Shown: positions 26,668-34,903 of the stretch, piece after piece
How positions within the stretch are numbered: position 1 is the stretch's first letter
Layout: each line of letters starts with the position of its first letter
Assembly: GCF_052056915.1 (NCBI RefSeq)
Contig: NZ_CP195119.1
Coordinates: forward strand, 62,001-126,000
Direction of reading: 5' to 3'
DNA: 64,000 nt
Source of the DNA: MTP4 sp052056915
GTDB lineage: Archaea > Halobacteriota > Methanosarcinia > Methanosarcinales > Methanosarcinaceae
Position numbers and translations under genes: made by a program
The notes under the pieces: model-generated
Seen by the model: only the letters and a program-made list of their open reading frames with translations
Database searches by the model: none
Told to the model about the DNA's origin: nothing

Positions 26668-28068
26668 ATGGAACTGGATCCGAAACACATCTCAAAAATT
26701 GAAAAATTAACTGTCCTTCTTGAGCTTTCCGAGGACTGCACTATAGTTTTTGTACGCTGCAATGAGCCTGTTTTATGCAAGGCTATATTCAGGGAAATTT
26801 CAGAAAGGGTTTCTGACGGGGTTTTCATATACAGCCTAAAAATGGATGAAACGTCAACAGATCTTTTTTACCTTTTAAAGCAGGCAACCGAATCAGAAAT
26901 TTACAATTCCAGAAAAGAAAAAAATGGAAAAATTGCTTTTTTCGTTTCCGGTCTTGACAGTGCCGCAAAAAAGAAAAATTCCGAGGGAAAATCCGAAGCC
27001 CTGCTCCTGATGAACCTGATGCGGGACAGGTACCTGGAGATAAAGCACCCAATAATAATCTGGCTAAACAGCTCATCCCTCAACTTGGTTCTCAAGGAGG
27101 CACCGGATTTTTTCTCCTGGAGAACTGCGGTCTTTGAATTTGACCTGAAAAAAGAAATCGCTTCCATCCCGACCATCCCGGTTTTTGAGTTTGAAAAATT
27201 TATCAACAAGACAAAAAGTGACCTTGAAAATCTTAGTACATACTACCAGAATTCAATTGAAGAGTATGAAGAAAGGCAAATCTATGACCCCTATAAATTT
27301 GCCCGCCTGTACTTCAACCTCGGGACAATTGAGTTGTTTTCCGGAATGTCAAAAGAAGCTATTGAATACCTCAAAACCGCCGAATCAATATCATCCGGAA
27401 TAAACAACAGGAACCTTAAAGAATACATCTACAACCAGCTCGGAATCGCCTATTACCACCTGGGCAATCCTCAAAAAGCTCAGGAAAATATTGAGCATGC
27501 CCTTCAAATTGCAAAAGAAATCAACGACATAAAAGGGACAGGAAACATTCTCGGAAACCTGGGTATAATATACGAAGAACTCGGAGACGCAAATAAAGCA
27601 TCCGGATATTACGAAGAAGCCCTTGAGATTTCCAGAGAATTCCCCGATCCCAGGGGAGAAGCAAACACCCTCGGGAATATGGGAAACTCACTAAACCGGC
27701 AGGGAAAAACAAAAAAGGCAATCGAATATTACGAACATGCCCTAAAAATCACCAGAAAAATCGGGGACCAGCACGGAGAAGCAATCCATCTCTCAAATTT
27801 AGGGCACGCATACGGTCAGCTGGGAGAAATCGAAAAAGCGCTTGAATATCACGAAAATGCCCTGAAAATGACCAGAGAAATCGGCGATAGGAGAGGAGAA
27901 GGAAATGCCCTTGGAAATCTGGGCAACGTATACTATATTCTGGGCGAAAACGGAAAAGCAATTGAGTTTTTGAAGCAATCCCTGGCAATAGGAAAGGCGA
28001 TTGAAGACCCGAGGATAATCAGCTTTTGCGAGCAGAAACTGAGGGATCTTGAAGGGTCTGACGACTGA
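26668..28068 (+). CDS. TPR protein with degenerate ATPase-like N-terminus
   Basis: Protein of 466 residues. Residues 1-190 look like an NTPase core without a Walker A lysine. TIVFVRCNEPVLCKAIF stands where a P-loop would be, KIAFFVSGLDSA looks like a Walker B strand, and APDFFSWRTAVFEFD matches a motif I know from TPR-STAND proteins. Residues 220-455 hold about six TPRs of the 40-residue kind (GNxLGNLGxxYxxLGxxxKAxxYYExAL). The last 35 residues (KAIEFLKQSLAIGK.IEDPRII, then EGSDD) are almost the same as in the STAND protein downstream. It is probably the sensor or partner of the ATPase encoded 47 bp upstream. Confidence 0.78.
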   Translation: MELDPKHISKIEKLTVLLELSEDCTIVFVRCNEPVLCKAIFREISERVSDGVFIYSLKMDETSTDLFYLLKQATESEIYNSRKEKNGKIAFFVSGLDSAAKKKNSEGKSEALLLMNLMRDRYLEIKHPIIIWLNSSSLNLVLKEAPDFFSWRTAVFEFDLKKEIASIPTIPVFEFEKFINKTKSDLENLSTYYQNSIEEYEERQIYDPYKFARLYFNLGTIELFSGMSKEAIEYLKTAESISSGINNRNLKEYIYNQLGIAYYHLGNPQKAQENIEHALQIAKEINDIKGTGNILGNLGIIYEELGDANKASGYYEEALEISREFPDPRGEANTLGNMGNSLNRQGKTKKAIEYYEHALKITRKIGDQHGEAIHLSNLGHAYGQLGEIEKALEYHENALKMTREIGDRRGEGNALGNLGNVYYILGENGKAIEFLKQSLAIGKAIEDPRIISFCEQKLRDLEGSDD

Positions 28069-28111
28069 TTTTTATCTTTTTTTAGTTTTTTTAATCAGCT
28101 TCAAGCTCTTT

Positions 28112-28250
28112 CCCAAAGCAACCATTTAGTTTTAAAACCATGCCCACCCACGTTCGCCGAAGGCGAACGGCTTTTCCCTGAAGACTGGAAAGAGGCAGCA
28201 GCTTTGAAATTTCAGCCAGCCTTTGAATTTTATCGCGAAAAAACCCGAAA
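28112..28250 (+). repeat. Dispersed hairpin element, copy C (long form)
   Basis: Stem CGTTCGCC-GAA-GGCGAACG at 28151-28169. It is nearly identical to copy B over its whole length and lies between the TPR gene and the STAND gene. Confidence 0.9.
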
Positions 28251-28328
28251 TATTCAGCCATTAAACTTTCCAAATGGCAAAACTTATTTTACCTGCCGCC
28301 AATATCAAAAAAGAAATTGGAGGAGTTT

Positions 28329-30764
28329 ATGGACCTGGCTATTCTCGCCCAGCAAGCAACAGATATTCTCGTCCCTACCTTATCTTCCCTGTGCCTTGCA
28401 GGAAAACCTGTAGTGGAGAAGGGTAAAGAAGTCCTTGGGGATATGCTCTACGAAAAAACCCTTGAAAAAGTAGGTTCGAAAAGCGGGAAAAGAGCGAAAT
28501 CTCTGCTGGAAAAAATAAGCCCGAAAATGACTGCATCCCTGGAAAAAGCACTTACAAAAGTATCCAAAAACTCCGAAGACCCGAAAGCAAAGGAAGAATT
28601 GCAGCAGGAAATCCTCAAACTGCTGATGGAAAACCCTGACCTTGCGAGAGAAATAGAATTTACCATAAATCTCAATATCGAAAACCTTGAAAATTATGGT
28701 CAACTTGCAGTAGGAAACTACAACAATTTTTTCAATTTCGAAAGCCCTTCAGGTGACGAATTTATCAAGATCATCGAATATCTGAACCAACAGAGAAAAG
28801 AAGCCTCAAGCCAGGAAATCCTGAGCCGTTACAACCCTTCAACTCTCCTCTATTATCCTGATAAACTGAAGCAATTTGTCACACAGAACCGGGCTGATGA
28901 GTTAAAAAAATCCCTCATTTACCTTGAAAACCACCGGATTCTACTTCTCAGCGGAGTCGGCGGCGTGGGAAAGTCCACCCTTTCAAGAGCCCTCGTAGAC
29001 CTGAGACCCGTAAACGTCCCCGAACCTTTCTGGTTCAACTTTAACCAGAACCAGGACGCAAAACTTGGAGACATCCTCGAAAAACTCGCCGCCTACATGA
29101 ACGCCCCTGAAATTGCAGCCTTCAAAGCCGAAAGGCGGGAACCCGGAAAACCTGACGTGGACAGGCTCACCGATGAACTGCAAAGAAGAAGAAGCCAGGT
29201 CTGGCTCATCTTCGATGACCTGAGCACCATGTTAGAAGACAGGCAGTTCAGGGATAAAGGAATCGAACTCCTCTTTTCCTCCCTGCGATACAACACCCAC
29301 AACGCAAAAGTAATCGTAACAAGCCGCATTCTGCCCATACTCGAAAACGGGGAAAGCCTGATCGATGTTGTGGAAGACGAGGAAAAACAGCACCTCACCG
29401 GTTTGGAAATGGATTTTGCAGTTGACTACCTTGTGAGAAATGGGCTTGAAGAAGTGGAACCCGAAAAACTGGAAGAACTGGCAACAGGCGTGGACGGTCA
29501 TCCCCTTGCCCTGAAGTTACTTGTGGAACTGGTTAAGGAATTCGGTGTAGTGGATACGCTTGAAGACTTGAGCATGTATCAGGAAAGCAAAGAGGAGACC
29601 ATCAAAAAGACAAAGAGATTATTCGACAAACTGGCAGGTGAAGAAAAAAAGCTTATAGAGAGAATATCGGTTTACAGGGAATCTGTAGAATTAAAGGCTC
29701 TAAGGGTAATGTTTACAGAAAATACTCCCACAAATGCCGTTAGAAAGTTAATTGACAAGTCTCTCCTCGAAACCAACCACAATAGCAGTTACTGGCTCCA
29801 CCCACTTGTTCGGGAATTTGCCTATGATGACCTGAAAAATAAGAATGAAGCCCATGATATCGCCTGTAAGTATTATCTCTCCATCCCTCTCCCCGAAAAC
29901 CCCAGAACGAAAGAAGAACTCCAGTCAGCAATAGAGGCACATCACCACGCCTGCGAAGCGGGAATATACGATCTGGCTGCACAGATTATCCTTCGTTCAA
30001 AGCTACACGTTTATCTTGATATTTGGGGAGATTACACTTCCCTCATAATATTGTACAGGCGATTACTACCAGCCGACCCTCTCAAAGAAAAAGTCCTTTT
30101 AAGCAATGAAATGAAGAGTTTTGTTTTTGGTGACCTTGGACTCACATATCAGCAACTTGGATATGTACGAAAAGCGATTGAATATTATGAACAGGCGCTG
30201 AAAATTGCTAAAGAAATCGGCGACAGGCGCGGAGAAGGTGCAGACCTTGGAAATCTGGGCAACGCATACAGGAATCTGGGCGAGCCCAGAAAAGCGATTG
30301 AATATTATGAACAGGCGCTGAAAATTTCTAAAGAAATCGGAGACAGGCGCGGAGAAGGAAATCACCTTGGAAATCTGGGCAACGCATACAGTGATCTGGG
30401 CGAGCCCAGAAAAGCGATTGAATATTATGAACAGGCGCTGAAAATTGCTAAAGAGATCGGAGACAGGCGCGGAGAAGGAAATCACCTTGGAAATCTGGGG
30501 TTAGCATACAGGAATCTGGGCGAGCCCAGAAAAGCGATTGAATATTATGAACAGGCGCTGAAAATTGCTAAAGAGATCGGAGACAGGCGCGGAGAAGGAA
30601 ATCACCTTGGAAATCTGGGCAACGCATACAGTCATCTGGGCAAGCCCAGAAAAGCGATTGAATTTTTGAAGCAATCCCTGGCTATAGGAAAGATGATTGA
30701 AGACCCGAGGATAATTGGCTTTTGCGAGCAGAAATTGAAGGAACTTGAAGGGTCTGACGATTGA
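28329..30764 (+). CDS. STAND (NB-ARC-like) NTPase with TPR sensor
   Basis: Signal-transducing P-loop ATPase of 811 residues. Residues 1-135 form an N-terminal domain with a hydrophobic stretch (ILVPTLSSLCLAG), basic helices and a LAVGNYNNFFNF end, as in many prokaryotic STAND proteins. The NTPase core has Walker A SGVGGVGKSTLS (near 217), Walker B VWLIFDDLS, the sensor VIVTSR and the GHPLALKLL motif. A winged-helix part (WLHPLVREFAYDD) follows, then four to five TPRs that are almost identical to each other. No nuclease or other enzymatic effector is attached. The fold predicts ligand-triggered assembly as in Avs-type defence or NLRs (inference). The ATG at 28329 follows GGAGGA. Confidence 0.85.
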   Translation: MDLAILAQQATDILVPTLSSLCLAGKPVVEKGKEVLGDMLYEKTLEKVGSKSGKRAKSLLEKISPKMTASLEKALTKVSKNSEDPKAKEELQQEILKLLMENPDLAREIEFTINLNIENLENYGQLAVGNYNNFFNFESPSGDEFIKIIEYLNQQRKEASSQEILSRYNPSTLLYYPDKLKQFVTQNRADELKKSLIYLENHRILLLSGVGGVGKSTLSRALVDLRPVNVPEPFWFNFNQNQDAKLGDILEKLAAYMNAPEIAAFKAERREPGKPDVDRLTDELQRRRSQVWLIFDDLSTMLEDRQFRDKGIELLFSSLRYNTHNAKVIVTSRILPILENGESLIDVVEDEEKQHLTGLEMDFAVDYLVRNGLEEVEPEKLEELATGVDGHPLALKLLVELVKEFGVVDTLEDLSMYQESKEETIKKTKRLFDKLAGEEKKLIERISVYRESVELKALRVMFTENTPTNAVRKLIDKSLLETNHNSSYWLHPLVREFAYDDLKNKNEAHDIACKYYLSIPLPENPRTKEELQSAIEAHHHACEAGIYDLAAQIILRSKLHVYLDIWGDYTSLIILYRRLLPADPLKEKVLLSNEMKSFVFGDLGLTYQQLGYVRKAIEYYEQALKIAKEIGDRRGEGADLGNLGNAYRNLGEPRKAIEYYEQALKISKEIGDRRGEGNHLGNLGNAYSDLGEPRKAIEYYEQALKIAKEIGDRRGEGNHLGNLGLAYRNLGEPRKAIEYYEQALKIAKEIGDRRGEGNHLGNLGNAYSHLGKPRKAIEFLKQSLAIGKMIEDPRIIGFCEQKLKELEGSDD
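30171..30700 (+). repeat. 120-bp near-identical coding repeats (TPR units)
   Basis: Units begin at 30171, 30291, 30411, 30531 and 30651 (aaagcgattgaatattatga...), exactly 120 bp apart. The first four units differ at only a few bases each; the last is partial before the unique end. Such identity at DNA level points to recent unequal recombination and strain-variable copy number. Confidence 0.95.
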
Positions 30765-30783
30765 TTTAGTTCTTCTTTTTCAA

Positions 30784-30825
30784 CTTCAGGGGAAAAGCCG
30801 TTTGCTTCGCAAACGGGGGCTGCTG
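30784..30825 (-). repeat. Dispersed hairpin element, copy D (reverse orientation)
   Basis: Read on the minus strand: stem CCGTTTGC-GAA-GCAAACGG (30798-30816), then cttttcccctgaagttg. The flank matches copies A-C while the stem is different but still pairs. It lies 20 bp after the STAND gene; the rest of the 303-bp gap shows nothing clear. Confidence 0.75.
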
Positions 30826-31067
30826 CCGGGGAAAAGACCAAGTTGGGAACCCGGCTATTAGTTAAGCGAACAAAAACGGTCGCTAATAAAACCAGGATAT
30901 TCAGGGAAAATCCGGGTTCCTGCTTCAGATCATTCCGCTCAGGCTTCAAAGCCAAAGCCCGAAACCAATAACCTATTATATAAACAACCCTAAACTTTAC
31001 CTGCAATTTTTACCGGATTTGAAATTCTTAACAATCATATTTTTGCTTAGCTTTTAAAGGTGTAACC

Positions 31068-31916
31068 ATGCCTCATGTAATGGAATTACTTGGAAAAACC
31101 AGGGTCGTTGTTAAAGACGGGAAAGTCGTGGAAGTCGGAGAGCCGGAAGTCGATTGGTGCCCCCTTTTTGCCAAGATTCGCGGGATTCAGAAGATCACAG
31201 GCGAGGAAGCAAAGAAGAACATGGAGTTCCGGATTAAGGACTTCGGGATGTTCACCGACGAGCGCAAGCTGGAACTCGAGGACTTTGTAGGGTTCGGAGC
31301 CTCCGAAGTTATGATGACCGGGCTTGGCAGGGGCTTGCTTGACACGACCGTAACCGCCTGTGACGGTGCAGGGACCGTTATTTCCAACAACCCCACCCTT
31401 GTCCAGGGCATGGGAGGCAGGATGTCAGGCCTTGTCGAGACCGAGCCAATCGACGGCATCATAAACGGCATTCAGGAACGCGGCGGAATCGTGCTCGACC
31501 CCTCTACTGCCGTAATCGACCCTGTTGCCGGACTGAAAAAGGCAGCCGAACTCGGCTACAAGAAAATCGCGGTAACAGCCGCTTTTGCCGACACCGCCAA
31601 AAAGTGCAGGGAACTTGAAGCCGAACTCGGGCTTGATTTGATAGTAATCGGAGTCCATGTTACAGGCTTAAACAGGGAAGAAGCCCAGGCTCTTGTCGAA
31701 AACTCGGACATCGTGACCAGCTGCGCCTCAAAGCCCGTCAGGGACCTTGTTAAGCCCCTTGCCCAGGTCGGGACTGCCGTGCCGCTTTTCGCACTGACTC
31801 AGAAGGGGAAGGAGCTTGTGATCGAAAGGGCAAAAGATATCAAAACCCCTCTCCTGATCAATACGATGGCTCTTCCGGTGCTGCCGGAGCACAAGCAGCC
31901 GAAGGATTTGATTTAA
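31068..31916 (+). CDS. Methanogenesis marker protein 8 (DUF2099), paralog 1
   Basis: Protein of 282 residues of the DUF2099 / methanogenesis marker 8 family, found in essentially all methanogens. The biochemical role is not settled; links to methyl-coenzyme M reductase maturation have been discussed. Landmarks are MELLGKTRVVVKDGK, WCPLFAKIRG, EFRIKDFGMFT, FGASEVMMTGL, CDGAGTVISNNP, VQGMGGRMSGL and VTSCASKPVRD. The Cys of WCPLF, CDGAG and TSCAS could bind metal. The ATG at 31068 has AGGTG upstream. A T-rich tract follows the stop. Paralog 2 lies 0.7 kb downstream with its own promoter. Confidence 0.88.
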   Translation: MPHVMELLGKTRVVVKDGKVVEVGEPEVDWCPLFAKIRGIQKITGEEAKKNMEFRIKDFGMFTDERKLELEDFVGFGASEVMMTGLGRGLLDTTVTACDGAGTVISNNPTLVQGMGGRMSGLVETEPIDGIINGIQERGGIVLDPSTAVIDPVAGLKKAAELGYKKIAVTAAFADTAKKCRELEAELGLDLIVIGVHVTGLNREEAQALVENSDIVTSCASKPVRDLVKPLAQVGTAVPLFALTQKGKELVIERAKDIKTPLLINTMALPVLPEHKQPKDLI

Positions 31917-31939
31917 GGCGGCGGAAAGGGGCGTTCCAA

Positions 31940-32002
31940 GGCCTTTTTTACTCTTTTTTCTTCTTTTCTTTTCTTTCTTTTTTCCTTTCTTGCTTTCTTT
32001 TT
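31940..32002 (+). terminator. Long polypyrimidine tract
   Basis: About 60 nt of T/C-rich sequence (repeated tttctttcttttcttt) start some 25 bp after the marker-8 gene stop. It is consistent with archaeal oligo-T termination. Confidence 0.55.
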
Positions 32003-32115
32003 TCCCTGCGGGAGCAGACACCACATGCAAGGTCGGAGATATTGAAGTTACTGCGGGAGAAGCGGGTAAATTACTCCGTGAAGGGGAAAATGAAAAAATA
32101 AAACTGTATGAATAA
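32002..32115 (+). pseudogene. Possible 3' remnant of a gene
   Basis: One frame reads FPAGADTTCKVGDIEVTAG, then EAGKLLREGENEKIKLYE and a stop at 32113-32115. The codon and residue composition are typical of real archaeal proteins, but there is no start codon and the frame begins inside the polypyrimidine tract. It may be a decayed fragment; no family is recognised. Confidence 0.25.
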
Positions 32116-32198
32116 ACTTTAAAATCGAGGGGTGAAACAAATTTGAAAATCGATCAGAAAAAAAGGTTAAACAATTAAAGGGAAGAGGCTAAAAATAG

Positions 32199-32384
32199 TT
32201 ACTGCCAGGACATCTTATCAAGCATCTTGGTTAAGTTGCTTGCCTCATCAAAGGATAATTCAGTCCAGCTCTTCCCGCATTCATTGCAATACTGACTGAT
32301 TTTTTTATGTCTATCCATATACCTGAGAGACTTTATTACTAAATTTTTTTGCCTAACAGTCATAGAAGAATCCATTAGTTCCAT
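32199..32384 (-). CDS. Small CxxC protein
   Basis: Protein of 61 residues with one CNECGKSW motif in the middle (a possible half zinc-finger) and otherwise helical, charged sequence. AAGGAG lies seven bases before the ATG at 32384, which decides the start over 32411. The upstream DNA is a strongly AT-rich promoter region shared divergently with marker-8 paralog 2. Its function is unknown. With a single CxxC it may bind zinc as a dimer. Confidence 0.55.
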   Translation of the reverse strand: MELMDSSMTVRQKNLVIKSLRYMDRHKKISQYCNECGKSWTELSFDEASNLTKMLDKMSWQ

Positions 32385-32461
32385 AAAACACTCCTTGAAT
32401 AATATATTCATTTTTCAGTAGTCTGCAGTCGATCAAAAAACAGAAAGCACTAAAAACCTTA

Positions 32462-32580
32462 TACTCTTTGTTTGTTATATATATGGGGTTCATACTATAT
32501 ATATACATGTATTGCAATGGTCTACATATTAGATAAAAATATCAATATATAGTCACGCATATATATAGTTTGAACAAATA
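32462..32580. promoter_or_regulatory. Divergent promoter region with several TATA elements
   Basis: Stretches tatatatatgg, actatatatatacat, caatatatagt and catatatatagt lie between the small CxxC gene and marker-8 paralog 2. Several TATA boxes in both directions suggest separate control of paralog 2 from paralog 1. Confidence 0.6.
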
Positions 32581-32613
32581 CAACTTTATTCAGTACCTAC
32601 AGGTGTGTCTATT

Positions 32614-33465
32614 ATGCCTCATATAATGGAATTATTGGGGAAAGCCAGGGTCGTCGTAAAAGATGGAAAGGTCATGGAAGTTGGGCCTCCGGAAGTGGAA
32701 TGGTGCCCCCTCTTTGACAAGCTGAAGGGAATCCGAAAGATTACTGCCGAAGAAGTGAGGAAAAACATCGAATTCAGGATCAGCGACTTTGGGCTGTTCA
32801 CCGACAAACGCCAGCTCCTCGAACTTGACACCTACGTGGCTTTCGGAGCCTCCGAAGTAATGATGAGCGGCCTTCGTCGAGGCTTTCTTGAAACAACCGT
32901 AACCGTCTGCGACGGCGCAGGGACCGTGATCTCCGGTAACCCTGCCCTTGTCCAGGGAATCGGGGGCAGGATGTCCGGCCTGATCGAGACCGAACCCATC
33001 CCCGAGACCATAAAAGGAATACGGGTAAACGGCGGGACTGTGCTCGATCCCTCAAGCGCAGCCATCGACCCTGCGGGCGGGGTAAGGAAAGCCGCTGAAA
33101 TGGGATACAAAAGGATCGCAGTAACTATAGCAGACGCAAAAACCGCAAAAGAATGCAGGGAAATAGAAACCGAACTCGGGCTTGACCTGATCGTGATTGC
33201 AGTCCATGTAACAGGGGTCAGCCAGGAAGAAGCCAGGGGGCTTCTGGAAAACTCGGATGTCATAATAAGCTGTGCTTCCAGGCATATCAGGGAGCTTGCA
33301 AAGCCGCTTGTCCAGGTGGCGGTTGCGATCCCGCTTTTCGCTCTCACGCAGAAAGGGAAGGAGCTCGTGATTGAGAGGGCAAAGGATATCGAGAGGCCGA
33401 TTTTAATTAATACGATGGAGCTTCCGGTTGTGCCGGGGGAGAAGCAGCCGAAGGGATTGGTTTAA
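32614..33465 (+). CDS. Methanogenesis marker protein 8 (DUF2099), paralog 2
   Basis: Protein of 283 residues, about 70 percent alike to paralog 1 by eye. It keeps WCPLFDKLKG, EFRISDFGLFT, FGASEVMMSGL, CDGAGTVISGNP and ISCASRHIREL. The ATG at 32614 begins the same MPHxMELLGK motif and has AGGTG upstream; the ORF also opens at GTG 32605. Its promoter is unlike that of paralog 1. Most methanogens, as far as I recall, need one copy, so one of the two may have a modified role or serve other growth conditions. Confidence 0.87.
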   Translation: MPHIMELLGKARVVVKDGKVMEVGPPEVEWCPLFDKLKGIRKITAEEVRKNIEFRISDFGLFTDKRQLLELDTYVAFGASEVMMSGLRRGFLETTVTVCDGAGTVISGNPALVQGIGGRMSGLIETEPIPETIKGIRVNGGTVLDPSSAAIDPAGGVRKAAEMGYKRIAVTIADAKTAKECREIETELGLDLIVIAVHVTGVSQEEARGLLENSDVIISCASRHIRELAKPLVQVAVAIPLFALTQKGKELVIERAKDIERPILINTMELPVVPGEKQPKGLV

Positions 33466-33511
33466 AGCAGGGTTGGGGTGTTTTCGCTTTTATTACTTTT
33501 CAGGGGTTCCA

Positions 33512-33580
33512 ATTTCGTAGTCCATCCCCCATACCCACTCACGGTTGCGAAGCAACCGGCCTTTCCCTGAAAACATGCAA
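33512..33580 (+). repeat. Dispersed hairpin element, copy E
   Basis: Block tttcgtagtcca, then catacccactca, then stem CGGTTGC-GAA-GCAACCG (33542-33558), then gcctttccctgaaaa. Its closest relative is copy F at 56718. The following 33580-34179 stretch has no credible gene; a 74-codon ORF there spans another repeat. Confidence 0.82.
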
Positions 33581-33691
33581 AAAAAAGAAATGGAAACAAA
33601 AATTTAACCGTCCAGCCCAGATTTTTCAGAGTTTTCGAATCAAAGACTTAGTCAACTTGTCTTTATTTTACAAAGAAGTAAACGTTGAATC

Positions 33692-33748
33692 GGTTAAGTT
33701 CACGCAAGCGTCCCAAAACAGCCAAAAAATAAAAAATGAGATTTGGGA
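33692..33748 (+). repeat. ~50-bp repeat (cacgcaagcg...ccaaaaaataaaaaat), copy 1
   Basis: First of three copies within 1.2 kb; the others are at 34094-34142 and 34853-34903. Shared text is cacgcaagc, cccaaaac, then ctaaaaaataaaaaa-like and agat-t-g. Function unknown. Confidence 0.75.
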
Positions 33749-34093
33749 ATCGCCGGCGCCATATAAAAAAATCGCTGCGTATTTCACATCGATTCACCAT
33801 TCTTTTCAATACTGCATCTTTTTTATCATGGCAGCAGAAGCGGGCAAGCCTCGCTTCGCTCGGAACAAAAATGACTGGTAGACAACATTCCGGTTACTTC
33901 GGAAAAGTTCAAAAATCAATCACTAAAACCACCCCCATTAGGTTCAGCTATTCTCACTTTGCTTGCACCGGATTATAAGAAAAAATACAGCTGGTAGCCA
34001 AACACATACAAGTAATAGAGCTTGTATTTAGGATTTACAAATATATGGACTTGTATATTCGATTTTTTAGAAAGCCTGAAATTGTATTGGACA

Positions 34094-34142
34094 GCAGCAC
34101 GCAAGCCCCCCAAAACAACTAAAAAATAAAAAAGAAGATCTG
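34094..34142 (+). repeat. ~50-bp repeat, copy 2
   Basis: Copy of the cacgcaagc...cccaaaac...aaaaaataaaaaa element, 38 bp past the 3' end of the minus-strand META-domain gene. It may act as a termination region. Confidence 0.7.
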
Positions 34143-34179
34143 AAAATAATCTTTTCTCAGATTATTTTCAGGCAGTCCT

Positions 34180-34695
34180 TTACGCTTCGACCTGTCCTCC
34201 GTTGCTGAAGAACATTTTGTCACCGTTGTCCCCGGAATAGAGGGTAAGCTGGCCGTTTTCCATTGCTGCGGACTTTACATTGAACAGCAGCGTCACATAC
34301 TGGTCATACAATGAATCGGGGCCGCATGCTGCAAGCGTCATCGGGCCCGTGCCCAGGGTCAGGGTGTTTCCTTCCAGCGTGTAGCCTCCACTGCCACGGT
34401 TGCAGTCGGCTTTGATGGAATATGTGCCGTCCGGGAAGAGGACAAGAGTGTAGTTTTCCGGATCCGGGACCACTGACTGGGCAGTGGGATTTGTTTCCAG
34501 AAGGCCTGTCCACTGCCATTCGATGCCGGTAATTTCTTCAGGTGAAATCGTTTCGGGTTCCGAGGGGATGGTTTCGGCAGGCTCAAGAGGAGTTTCTTCC
34601 TGCTCGGTACAGCCAAGTGAAAAGGCACTCACGGTTATAAGTCCGATAGTGAGGAGTAATACAAGATAAATGGACATGTTTTTCATTTTCATCAT
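34180..34695 (-). CDS. META/HslJ-domain lipoprotein 1
   Basis: Exported lipoprotein of 171 residues. The signal peptide ends in a lipobox-like SLGC at about residues 26-29, followed by a Pro/Glu-rich linker. The META (HslJ-like) domain then runs from EITGIEWQW to the end, with YTLVLFPDGTYSIKADCNRGSGGYTLEGNTLTL and the typical MTLAACGPDSLYDQYVTLL. In bacteria this domain is linked to heat-shock and novobiocin resistance; its archaeal role is unknown. The start at 34695 has GAGGT close by. The gene at 38368 is a paralog. Confidence 0.82.
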   Translation of the reverse strand: MMKMKNMSIYLVLLLTIGLITVSAFSLGCTEQEETPLEPAETIPSEPETISPEEITGIEWQWTGLLETNPTAQSVVPDPENYTLVLFPDGTYSIKADCNRGSGGYTLEGNTLTLGTGPMTLAACGPDSLYDQYVTLLFNVKSAAMENGQLTLYSGDNGDKMFFSNGGQVEA

Positions 34696-34852
34696 AGACC
34701 TCTTTGGATTGACTACCTGATGAAAAGCATTGATACAATATAATTTTTGTTTAAGCTACGATTTGATTTGCAGTCATACGACTCTGTTTTTCGATAGGGA
34801 GGAGAAAACACTTCACGACCTATTCGCAGAAGAATTCATGTCGTTCTGGCCA

Positions 34853-34903
34853 GGTTCACGCAAGCGCCCCAAAACCGCCAAAAAATAAAAAATAAGATTT
34901 GGA
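34853..34903 (+). repeat. ~50-bp repeat, copy 3
   Basis: ggttcacgcaagcgcccc, then aaaaccgccaaaaaataaaa and aataagatttgga. The rest of the 34696-35310 gap shows AT-rich DNA and a weak 75-codon TTG-start ORF that I do not accept. Confidence 0.75.

Noticed and set aside
33657..33881. 74-codon ORF after marker-8 paralog 2
   Set aside because: Crosses a dispersed repeat copy, lacks a ribosome site and has no recognisable features.
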